Shown: in pieces, positions 57,130-64,000 of the stretch | Layout: the number at the start of each line of letters is the position of its first letter | How positions within the stretch are numbered: the stretch's first letter is position 1 | DNA from: Pseudomonadota bacterium | GTDB taxonomy: Bacteria > Pseudomonadota > Gammaproteobacteria > Burkholderiales > Burkholderiaceae | Assembly: GCA_963205525.1 (NCBI GenBank) | Contig: CAUJJP010000217.1 | Coordinates: 1 to 64,000 of the forward strand | DNA: 64,000 bases | Direction: 5' to 3' | The notes under the pieces: generated by a model | The model's database searches: none | Told to the model about the DNA's origin: nothing | Seen by the model: the letters and a program-made list of their open reading frames with translations, nothing else | Position numbers and translations under genes: made by a program

Positions 57130-58530
57130 TCAGCGCTCGCTCAGCGCGCGCAGGTTGTCGGCGGTGAAGAAGTCGAGCTGGAAGCGGTGGTCGGGCGAAG
57201 TCAGGTACCAGCGCGCCTCCTTGCCGGTGCCGGTGAGGACGAAGTCGGCCAGGTAGCGGTCCTGCTGCACGTCGTACTGCACGAACATCGAACTGACGCA
57301 GGCCCCTTCCAGCTCCCAGGCTGGGAACAGGCTGGCCTCGCGCACTTTCCACAGATTGCCCAGCGCGTCGTAGTCCTCGGCGACGACGATCAGCCAGCTG
57401 TCTTCGTCGATGTAGAAGGTGCGCCTGGGCATCGTGTGACGCACACCCGCCTTCACGCTGGCCTCGACCACCCAGGTCCGGTGCAGCTCGTAGCGACGGT
57501 AGGGCGCCGCGACGAAGCCGTCCTTGAACACGTCGGCGACCTTGCCGCCCGAATCGGTCAGCCTGAAGGTGTTGTAGGGGACGTAGACGTTCCTCCTGCC
57601 GACGAGCTTCCAGTCGAAGCGGTCGAGGTTGCCGGTGAACATCTGCGTCTGGTCGATCGTGTACTGGTTCTCGTAGCCCATCTGCGGCGCGTCGTAGGCG
57701 TAGGTCGGAAGCCGCCGCACGCGGCGCTGGCCCGGGAAGTACCAGTACGAGTCGAGGTCACGGTTGTCGAAGAACATGCGCGACATCAGCGCCTGCCCGG
57801 CCTGCGCGGCCGGCGCCGTCATCTTGAAGTGCACCCCGCCCAGCACGTTGCCGACATCGGCCGGACTGGTCGAGCCTTTGCCGCCCCAGGGGTAGTAGAA
57901 GTGCTGCGGTGCAGTCAAGGTGACCCAGTGGCTGCCCGCGCTGCGCGGCGAGACCATCGTCGTCGACGCCGGCAGATCAACGCCGACCCCCTGGTAGCGC
58001 ACCAGGAAGTTCCACATCGCCTGCGCACCGTTGTCCGGCAGCGGGAAGGGCACGCCGGGCAGCACGGCCTTGGCCAGCGAGTTGCCGTCGGCGCCGAGGC
58101 TGGCCTGGGTCACGTTGCGCCTGGTGTTGGCCGCCACCCACTCGGGCGCACCGCAGCTGCGGTGCGAGGGGTACACGTCCATCGTGTAGCCCTTCTTCTG
58201 CTTGAGCAGGTGGAGTTGCCCGGGCGTGAGCCGGTCGGCGTGCTTGTCGGCGCCGGCGGCGTCTATGCTGAGCGCCGGCCGTTCGTCCCTGTACTTCCAC
58301 GCGCCCAGGCGTGGCTTGCCGGGCGACCAGGGGCCCTGCGGCCTGTCGGCACCCTCCCACGCCGGCACGCCACCGCCGGCGGCACGTTCGCCGCCCAGCG
58401 GCGTGAGCTCGGTGCCGAGCTTATCGGCGTCCTGCGTCGAAGCCGCCTGCGCAGCGCCCGCCGCGAGGAACAGGCCCAGCATGGTCGCGCCGACCAGACG
58501 GGCGGCGCCATTCGCGCGCTGATGGTTCAT
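57130..58530 (-). CDS. DUF1329 periplasmic protein
   Basis: 466 residues. A signal peptide (ending GAAQAA) and DUF1329 landmarks: LGTELTPLGGERA, QLHLLKQKKGYTMDVYPSHRSC and MFFDNRDLDSYWYFPGQRRVRRLPTYAYDAPQMGYE. Family members resemble outer-membrane lipoprotein carriers such as LolB. Its start overlaps the dmpA stop by four bases (ATGA). The partner DUF1302 gene is two genes downstream. Confidence 0.87.
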   Translation of the reverse strand: MNHQRANGAARLVGATMLGLFLAAGAAQAASTQDADKLGTELTPLGGERAAGGGVPAWEGADRPQGPWSPGKPRLGAWKYRDERPALSIDAAGADKHADRLTPGQLHLLKQKKGYTMDVYPSHRSCGAPEWVAANTRRNVTQASLGADGNSLAKAVLPGVPFPLPDNGAQAMWNFLVRYQGVGVDLPASTTMVSPRSAGSHWVTLTAPQHFYYPWGGKGSTSPADVGNVLGGVHFKMTAPAAQAGQALMSRMFFDNRDLDSYWYFPGQRRVRRLPTYAYDAPQMGYENQYTIDQTQMFTGNLDRFDWKLVGRRNVYVPYNTFRLTDSGGKVADVFKDGFVAAPYRRYELHRTWVVEASVKAGVRHTMPRRTFYIDEDSWLIVVAEDYDALGNLWKVREASLFPAWELEGACVSSMFVQYDVQQDRYLADFVLTGTGKEARWYLTSPDHRFQLDFFTADNLRALSER

Positions 58531-59705
58531 CGTTTGTCTCCGGTGTTGTTGAGTCCCGCCAGCGGGCGGTAACGGTCGAGCAGATCGAGCAGGCGCGCCG
58601 GATCGATCGCCTTGAGCGTCGCGCCGGCCGGCTTGACGCAGGGCATGTCGCGTGCAGCCAGCATCGCGTTGAGAACGGCCTCCTCCGTCGCGTGCGCGGC
58701 GGCCCGGCTCAGCGCATCGCTGAGGTTGTCGTCCAGGAACCCGAGGCTCTTGACGGACTCGCCGTGGTGCATCTCCGCCGGGCTCCAGCGGCGGCTGCCG
58801 CAGGTACTGAACGCGAGCATCAGGTCGCCCGAGTTGACGCCGCCGGTGGTGCCGGTGCGCCCGATGCCCAGCGCGCCACGTCGGGCCAGGCGCTGCAGCT
58901 GCAGCGGATGCAGCGGCGCATCGGTGGCGATGACGACGATCACGGAACCCGTCTCGCCCTGCCCTTGCTGGCTCAGGAGGGCGTCCTCGGGCCACAGGCG
59001 TCCGACGGGCACGCCGAGCACGGTGAACTCCTCGCGCACGCCGAAGTTGGCCTGCACGAGCACGCCCACGCAAAACGGGCGGCCGTCGATCGTCACGCGG
59101 CGCGACGATGTCCCGGTACCGCCCTTGAACTCGTAGCACTGCATGCCCGTGCCACCGCCGACATTGCCTTCGGCCACCGCCCCGCCGCGCGCACTGTCGA
59201 GCGCCGCGAGGACGTCGGACTCGCCGATGTGCAGCGCGTTGATGTCATTCGTGAGCCCGTCGTAGGTTTCGGCCACCACCGGCAGGTACCAGTGGTGGCG
59301 CGTACGCATCGCGCTCACGTGCTCGACCATCCAACGCGTCAGCCCGTGATGCACCATGCCCACCGAGTGCGTGTTGGTGAGCGCGATCGGGCCGGTGAAG
59401 TGGCCCGCGTCGTGAATCCAGTGGCTGCCCGTGAGCTCGCCGTTGCCGTTGAGCGAGAACTGGGCGGCCCACACGGAGCGATCGGGCCGGGCCTTCCCGC
59501 ACGGAAAAATCACCGTGACGCCGGTCCTCGCCGGGCCGCGGCCGCTGGCCGGATCGTCCGCCGCGTCTATGCGTGTGAAGGTCCCGACCTCGACGCCATC
59601 GACGTCGGTGATCGCGTTGCAAGGCCCGGTCTCGCCGACGAATGGCAGGCCGAGCTGTCGACCGCGTGGACGGGGATTCAGGACCATGTCGACACCTGCG
59701 CTCAT
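58527..59705 (-). CDS. dmpA: DmpA/BapA-type aminopeptidase (P1 family)
   Basis: 392 residues. An N-terminal-nucleophile hydrolase of the DmpA family, which cleaves itself before the catalytic Ser. The self-cleavage motif is GVNSGDLMLAF, with Asn291-Ser292. Other family blocks are SHWIHDAGHFTGPIALTNTHS, GNVGGGTGMQCYEFKGGTGTSSR and GVLVQANFGVREEFTVLGVPVG. Known members release N-terminal beta-alanine or D-amino acids from peptides; the specificity here is unknown. I chose the ATG at 59705; the frame is open upstream through a 63-bp tandem array with further in-frame ATGs, so the true N-terminus may be longer. Confidence 0.85.
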   Translation of the reverse strand: MSAGVDMVLNPRPRGRQLGLPFVGETGPCNAITDVDGVEVGTFTRIDAADDPASGRGPARTGVTVIFPCGKARPDRSVWAAQFSLNGNGELTGSHWIHDAGHFTGPIALTNTHSVGMVHHGLTRWMVEHVSAMRTRHHWYLPVVAETYDGLTNDINALHIGESDVLAALDSARGGAVAEGNVGGGTGMQCYEFKGGTGTSSRRVTIDGRPFCVGVLVQANFGVREEFTVLGVPVGRLWPEDALLSQQGQGETGSVIVVIATDAPLHPLQLQRLARRGALGIGRTGTTGGVNSGDLMLAFSTCGSRRWSPAEMHHGESVKSLGFLDDNLSDALSRAAAHATEEAVLNAMLAARDMPCVKPAGATLKAIDPARLLDLLDRYRPLAGLNNTGDKR

Positions 59706-59890
59706 GAGACAAGCTTCCCCCTTGAAGGGCTGCGGTGTGAGCGCTTGGGAGCGGCCCCGCGCGCTCATCAGAAAACCTTCGCCCTTGAAGGGCTGCGGTG
59801 TGAGCGCTTGGGAACGGCCCCGCGCGCTCATCAGAAAACCTTCGCCCTTGAAGGGCTGCGGTGTGAGCGCTTGGGAACGGCCCCGCGCGC
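59698..59890. repeat. 63-bp tandem array, each unit carrying a ribosome-binding site and ATG in the dmpA frame
   Basis: Two identical units (59759-59821 and 59822-59884) plus a third, diverged copy next to dmpA. Each has the 13-base palindrome GCCCTT-G-AAGGGC and codes on the minus strand for ARGRSQALTPQPFKGEGFLM, ending with a GAAGG-like site and ATG. The frame is continuous with dmpA, so copy number can alter the leader and the number of starts. Confidence 0.85.
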
Positions 59891-60010
59891 TCACGGGCCG
59901 CACGTCGGTATGGCCTGGAGCTTAGGTTCGCGGTCTGGCGCGCGAAATTACCGCAAGGTGTTACCCGCTGGGGGTAGCTACGGCGCGTGGCAGCGGTGCG
60001 GTGCTATGCG

Positions 60011-60940
60011 TCAGGCGACGCCGTGCGCCTCGCGCAGGCACTGGAGAAACGCTTCGCCAACGCGCTGCAGCGGCGGCTCGCGGCGCCTGATCGCGCTATA
60101 GCGGCACGGGTAGTTCAGCAGCTTTGGGTGGATCGCGCGCATGCGGTCTTCGCGCACGAACGGCTGCGCGTAGTGATCCGGGAGGAAACCGAGGAAAGCC
60201 CCCGAGAGGATGAAATGCGCCACACCTTCCTGGTCCGATGCCGAGGCGGCACGCGTCAGGCCGCGCGCGTGGGCCAGCGCCATGTTGGGCGAGTGATAGT
60301 CCAGCCCGGCAAGCTCGGCGCCGCGCAGTTCGGCCCAGCTGCGCCTGCGCTGCGGCACGTCGTACCAGGGATGCTCGCGGCCGGCGTAAAGAAGCATGCG
60401 CTCGCCGAACAGATGGTCATAGCCCAGGCTCTCCGAGCGGCGGTGCTCGGGGATGAGGCCCAGGTGGAAGCGCCCGTCCATCACGCCGCGCTCGATCGAA
60501 GCGATGGTGCCGACGTGCAGCCGGATCGATACCGCCGGCGCGCGTTCCCTGAACGACGCGATGGCGCGATCGATCCGCGCGGCCGGATTGGTGACGACCT
60601 TCTCGAACAGCGCCACGTGGACCTCGCCGCCGATCCTGCGTCCGATGTCGTGCAGTTCGGACCGGAAGGCGTCGGTCGCCTGCAGCAGGCGTTCGGCGGC
60701 CGCGTACACGCGCTCGCCTTCGGGCTTGAGCGCGAAGCCGGACCGGCCGCGCCGGCACAGCACCATGCCCAGCCGCTGCTCCAGGTCCTTGATGTGACGA
60801 CTGATCGTCGAGACGGCGATGTTCAGCTCGAGCTCGGCGGCAGCCATGCCGCGGCAATCGGCGACGGCGCGGAAGACCCGCAGCAGGCGCAGATCCGCGT
60901 CGGCGATGCGCCCCAGGATGGCGCGTTCTCTCGATTGCAT
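60011..60940 (-). CDS. LysR-family regulator of the dmpA/mmsA region
   Basis: 309 residues. The helix-turn-helix is at the N-terminus (LRVFRAVADCRGMAAAELELNIAVSTISRHIKDLEQRLG) and the co-inducer domain fills the rest (HVALFEKVVTNPAARIDRAI...). It lies between the dmpA operon, which it precedes in the same direction, and the divergent mmsA, so it could regulate either or both. Confidence 0.88.
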   Translation of the reverse strand: MQSRERAILGRIADADLRLLRVFRAVADCRGMAAAELELNIAVSTISRHIKDLEQRLGMVLCRRGRSGFALKPEGERVYAAAERLLQATDAFRSELHDIGRRIGGEVHVALFEKVVTNPAARIDRAIASFRERAPAVSIRLHVGTIASIERGVMDGRFHLGLIPEHRRSESLGYDHLFGERMLLYAGREHPWYDVPQRRRSWAELRGAELAGLDYHSPNMALAHARGLTRAASASDQEGVAHFILSGAFLGFLPDHYAQPFVREDRMRAIHPKLLNYPCRYSAIRRREPPLQRVGEAFLQCLREAHGVA

Positions 60941-61058
60941 GGATCGTCAAATGAACGGAGATGATCGGTGATTGGATTCAAGCACGGCGTCCGACACCAT
61001 GGCAAACCACGCCAGGCCATCGGAGCGGTCGGCTGACCACCAGACACCGGAGCACGCA
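60941..61058. promoter_or_regulatory. Divergent intergenic region between lysR and mmsA
   Basis: 118 bp with both promoters expected here. It is less G+C-rich near 60945-60985. LysR-type operators usually show T-N11-A symmetry in such gaps; I could not choose one site with confidence. No gene is seen in it. Confidence 0.35.
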
Positions 61059-62555
61059 GTGAAGACCATTGGACACCTCATCGACGGAAAGCCCGTGAAC
61101 GGCGACGGCCGCAGCGCCGACGTCTGCAACCCGGCGACGGGCCGGCCGGTGGCGCGCGTCGCTCTGGCGGAACGCCAGACGGTGCAGCAGGCCGTCGACG
61201 CTGCGCAGGCGGCGTTCCCGGCCTGGCGCGACACGCCGGCGCTCAAGCGCGCGCGCGTGATGAGCGCACTGAAGTCACTGCTCGAGGCGCACGCCACACA
61301 GATCAGCGAGCTGATCACCGAGGAGCACGGCAAGGTGCTGGCCGACAGCCTGGGCGAGCTGCAGCGCGGCATCGAGAACGTCGAGTACGCGTCCTATGCG
61401 ACCGAGCTGCTCAAGGGCGAGCACAGCCGCAACGTCGGGCCCGGCATCGACTCGTGGAGCGAACACCAGGCGCTGGGCGTCGTCGCCGGCATCACGCCCT
61501 TCAACTTCCCGGCGATGGTGCCGCTGTGGATGTGGCCGATCGCCGTCGCATGCGGCAACACCTTCGTGCTCAAGCCGTCGGAGCGCGACCCGTCGAGCGC
61601 GCTGCTCATCGCCCGGCTCGCGCTCGAAGCCGGGCTGCCGCCCGGCGTGCTCAACGTCGTCAACGGAGACAAGGAAGCGGTCGACGCGCTGCTGACCGAT
61701 GCGCGCGTCAAGGCGGTGAGCTTCGTCGGATCGACGCCGATCGCCGAGCACGTCTACACCGTCGGCAGCGCCCACGGCAAGCGCGTGCAGGCGCTCGGCG
61801 GGGCCAAGAACCACGCCGTCGTCATGCCGGACGCCGACATCGACAACGCCGTGGTCGCGCTCACGGGCGCCGCGTTCGGCTCCTGCGGCGAACGCTGCAT
61901 GGCCATCCCGCTGGTGCTGGCAGTGGGAGACGCCACGGCCGACGCGGTGGTCGCCGGGCTGCAGGCTCAGATCGCCGCGATGAAGGTGGGACCCGGCATC
62001 GACCCCGGCAGCGACATGGGTCCGCTGGTGACGCGCACGCACTTCGAGCGCGTGCGCGCCTATGTCGACCAGGGCGTCGCCGAGGGTGCGACGCTGGTCG
62101 CGGACGGACGCACGCTGAGGGTGAGCGGCAGCGAGGACGGCTACTTCCTCGGGCCCTGCCTGTTCGACCATGTGAAACCCGGCATGGTCATCTATCGAGA
62201 GGAGATCTTCGGGCCGGTGCTCGGCGTCGTGCGCGTGCACAGCCTGGCCGAGGCGATGGATCTGATCGATGCGCACGAGTACGGCAACGGCACCTGCATC
62301 TTCACGCGGGACGGCGAAGCCGCCCGGCACTTCAGCGACCGCATCCAGGTCGGCATGGTGGGCATCAACGTGCCGCTGCCCGTCCCGGTCGCCTACCACT
62401 CCTTCGGCGGCTGGAAGCGCTCGCTGTTCGGCGACCTGCACGCCTACGGGCCCGACGCCGTCAAGTTCTACACCCGGCGCAAGACCATCACCCAGCGCTG
62501 GCCATCGACCGGCGTGCGCGAGCGCTCGGTGTTCAGCTTTCCGTCGAACCGCTGA
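61059..62555 (+). CDS. mmsA: CoA-acylating methylmalonate/malonate-semialdehyde dehydrogenase
   Basis: 498 residues. Converts malonate or methylmalonate semialdehyde to acetyl- or propionyl-CoA with NAD and CoA. The catalytic Cys is in [12 protein letters not shown], and the family block is [19 protein letters not shown] with [16 protein letters not shown] chose the GTG at 61059 after CCGGAG because it gives the usual length and N-terminus ([12 protein letters not shown]); an ATG at 60972 would add 29 unusual residues. Divergent from lysR. It may use the malonate semialdehyde made from beta-alanine. Confidence 0.9.
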   Translation: MKTIGHLIDGKPVNGDGRSADVCNPATGRPVARVALAERQTVQQAVDAAQAAFPAWRDTPALKRARVMSALKSLLEAHATQISELITEEHGKVLADSLGELQRGIENVEYASYATELLKGEHSRNVGPGIDSWSEHQALGVVAGITPFNFPAMVPLWMWPIAVACGNTFVLKPSERDPSSALLIARLALEAGLPPGVLNVVNGDKEAVDALLTDARVKAVSFVGSTPIAEHVYTVGSAHGKRVQALGGAKNHAVVMPDADIDNAVVALTGAAFGSCGERCMAIPLVLAVGDATADAVVAGLQAQIAAMKVGPGIDPGSDMGPLVTRTHFERVRAYVDQGVAEGATLVADGRTLRVSGSEDGYFLGPCLFDHVKPGMVIYREEIFGPVLGVVRVHSLAEAMDLIDAHEYGNGTCIFTRDGEAARHFSDRIQVGMVGINVPLPVPVAYHSFGGWKRSLFGDLHAYGPDAVKFYTRRKTITQRWPSTGVRERSVFSFPSNR

Positions 62556-62630
62556 GCACGGCCGCGCGGCGGGGCGTGATCGAGCCGGATCGCGGCCGGG
62601 CCGGGACAGCCATGGCAGCCGGCACTCGCG

Positions 62631-64000
62631 CTACAGCACGCCGGTCCTGAAGTGCTGCTGCAGGAACTGGCGGAAGCGGCGCACGATGGCCAGCGCGTCG
62701 CGCAGGCGGTCACGCTCCAGTGTGCTCAGGTCGGCCAGCCGCAGCAGGTTGTCCACCGGCTGGCCGAGCTGGCGCTGGGCGAGGTTGTTCTTCAGCTTCA
62801 GACCCATCAGGACGTGCAGGGTCTCGCCCAGGTCACGCGCCAGCGCAGCGTCGATGTGCCCGCCCTGGACCAGCAGGCGCAGTCGCTCGGTGGTGGCCAG
62901 CGGCGCGAGCTGCGCCTGCAGCGCCAGCGCGCGCACACCATGCACGATGGGGAAGGTGCCCAGCTTCTTCAGGTCCAGCGGCGCGTCGGACCGCGCGCGC
63001 GGCGCGGTCAGCCGCGCCCACCAGCCGACGGCCGGCTCCTCGAACTGGTCAGCCGCGGCGGCAAAGCGGGCCAGAAAGGCGTCGTTGCCGGGCAGCATCT
63101 CCCACAGGTGTGCTCGCACGCTGTCAAGCAGCGTGGCGTCGCCGGCCACCGCCGCCGCATCCATGAAGATCGCCAGATGCAGGGTGGCGTCGGCGTCGCT
63201 GCCGTAGATCCAGCCGCGGATGCGCTCGCGCCAATGCGTTGGATCGCCGCGCCACACGGGATTGCTGAGCATGATCCCGCCCGGACAGGGCGGCCAGCCG
63301 AAGTCGCACAGCACCTGGCTGAAGGTCTGCGCCAGCTGCGCCAGCGCGCTGCAGTCCACGCCCTCGCGCACGATGAGCGCGTTGTCCTGGTCGGTTTTCA
63401 GGATCTGCTCGCCGCGACCTTCGCTGCCCATCACCAGCAGGCAACTGTTGGCGACCAGCTCCGGCGGCGCGACGAGCTGCCAGGCGCGGGCGATGACCTG
63501 GGCGTCGAGCACGCGCACCATGGCGCTGATGAGCTCGATCTTCACGCCGCCGCCGTGCAGCAGGGCGACCAGCCCCTCGACCTGCAGCGCCGCAGGCTTG
63601 AGCTCGGCCAGGCTGGTCGCCTGCTCGACCTGCAGCGCAATCAGGTGCGAGTGGTTGGAGACGAAGCTCATCAGATCAAGCTGGCCGAGCACGCCGACGA
63701 TGGCGCCACCATCGCGCACCAGCACCCTGTGCACGCGGTGGCGCAGCATCAGCAGCAAGGCCTCGAACAGCTCGGCGTCGGCGTCGACGGCGATCAGGTC
63801 GAAGCGCGCCACCTCGCGCACCGCGATCTGCTGCGGCGCCAGCCGCTGGCCGCCGGCATCGCGGTGCAGCAAGGCGTCGCGCAGGTCGGTGGTGGTGAAC
63901 ATGCCCAGGCGTTCGCCGTCGCGCACCAAGGCGTTGGTGTGGCCGGCCTCGGCCATCGCGGCGCACACGCTGACCAGATCGGCCGCACCGTCGACGTGGA
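62631..64000 (-). CDS. CBS-domain/DUF294 nucleotidyltransferase-like signalling protein (5' end off the window)
   Basis: The gene runs off the right edge; about 456 residues are visible. The visible N-terminal part is a CBS pair (HTNALVRDGERLGMFTTTDLRDALL, then LLMLRHRVHRVLVRDGGAIVGVLGQLDLMSF). The middle is a DUF294 nucleotidyltransferase-like domain (VMGSEGRGEQILKTDQDNALI). The C-terminal region has the DUF294-type helical domain (GHIDAALARDLGETLHVLMGLKLKNNLAQRQLGQ). A cyclic-nucleotide-binding domain often precedes it and would be outside the window. It converges on mmsA. The biochemical role is unknown. Confidence 0.82.
   Translation of the reverse strand, partial: HVDGAADLVSVCAAMAEAGHTNALVRDGERLGMFTTTDLRDALLHRDAGGQRLAPQQIAVREVARFDLIAVDADAELFEALLLMLRHRVHRVLVRDGGAIVGVLGQLDLMSFVSNHSHLIALQVEQATSLAELKPAALQVEGLVALLHGGGVKIELISAMVRVLDAQVIARAWQLVAPPELVANSCLLVMGSEGRGEQILKTDQDNALIVREGVDCSALAQLAQTFSQVLCDFGWPPCPGGIMLSNPVWRGDPTHWRERIRGWIYGSDADATLHLAIFMDAAAVAGDATLLDSVRAHLWEMLPGNDAFLARFAAAADQFEEPAVGWWARLTAPRARSDAPLDLKKLGTFPIVHGVRALALQAQLAPLATTERLRLLVQGGHIDAALARDLGETLHVLMGLKLKNNLAQRQLGQPVDNLLRLADLSTLERDRLRDALAIVRRFRQFLQQHFRTGVL

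Noticed and set aside
60184..60200. A short match to the palindrome's AAACCGAGGAAA core inside lysR
   Set aside because: It has no matching arm nearby and lies in a conserved coding region, so chance is the best explanation.

Overview
The window is gene-dense, strongly G+C-rich DNA from a Gram-negative betaproteobacterium, most likely Burkholderiales. The order ndk-rlmN-pilW-rodZ, the odhA-odhB-lpdA block and the outer-membrane, lipoprotein and BamD genes all fit that group. Genus cannot be fixed from sequence alone. I saw no rRNA, tRNA, CRISPR array, prophage or transposase gene.

Layout. 1-8.1 kb: housekeeping genes (rodZ partial, pilW, rlmN, ndk, rluB, scpB, rluD, and divergent bamD). 8.1-12.3 kb: a YoaA/DinG-type helicase, a DUF465 protein, a PP2C-like phosphatase with an altered metal motif, and zapE. 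12.3-18.2 kb: the 2-oxoglutarate dehydrogenase operon (odhA, odhB, a PspC-domain gene, lpdA); odhA carries an in-frame TAG. 18.4-20.6 kb: a Cys-rich small protein and an orphan oligopeptide-type binding protein with a clear terminator. 20.6-26.3 kb: an etfBA, acyl-CoA dehydrogenase, nitronate monooxygenase and amidohydrolase operon. 26.4-29.6 kb: two transporters. 29.7-32.1 kb: an unusual sulfur-relay-like operon (TusA-like, DsrE-like, and a TusA-MetE fusion). 32.3-40.6 kb: an HI0933-type flavoprotein and a complete cytochrome c maturation operon ccmABCDEFGHI. 40.8-44.3 kb: a HAD phosphatase, a zinc-ribbon-like small protein, an EamA exporter, and an outer-membrane protein gene interrupted in frame by a 163-bp palindrome. 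44.4-52.9 kb: a thioredoxin-lysR pair facing a polyamine uptake and catabolism operon (binding protein, ATPase, two permeases, aldehyde dehydrogenase, aminotransferase) preceded by an A+T-rich promoter region. 53.1-62.6 kb: a LuxR regulator, an operon of a DmpA-type aminopeptidase, DUF1329, MFS and DUF1302 genes, a LysR regulator and a divergent mmsA. 62.6 kb to the end: a partial CBS/DUF294 signalling protein.

The most unusual points are the 163-bp in-frame palindromic element, the TusA/DsrE/MetE-like cluster, the nonsense codon in odhA, the 63-bp tandem array carrying repeated ribosome-binding-site and ATG units before the aminopeptidase gene, and the putative beta-alanyl-peptide locus ending in mmsA.
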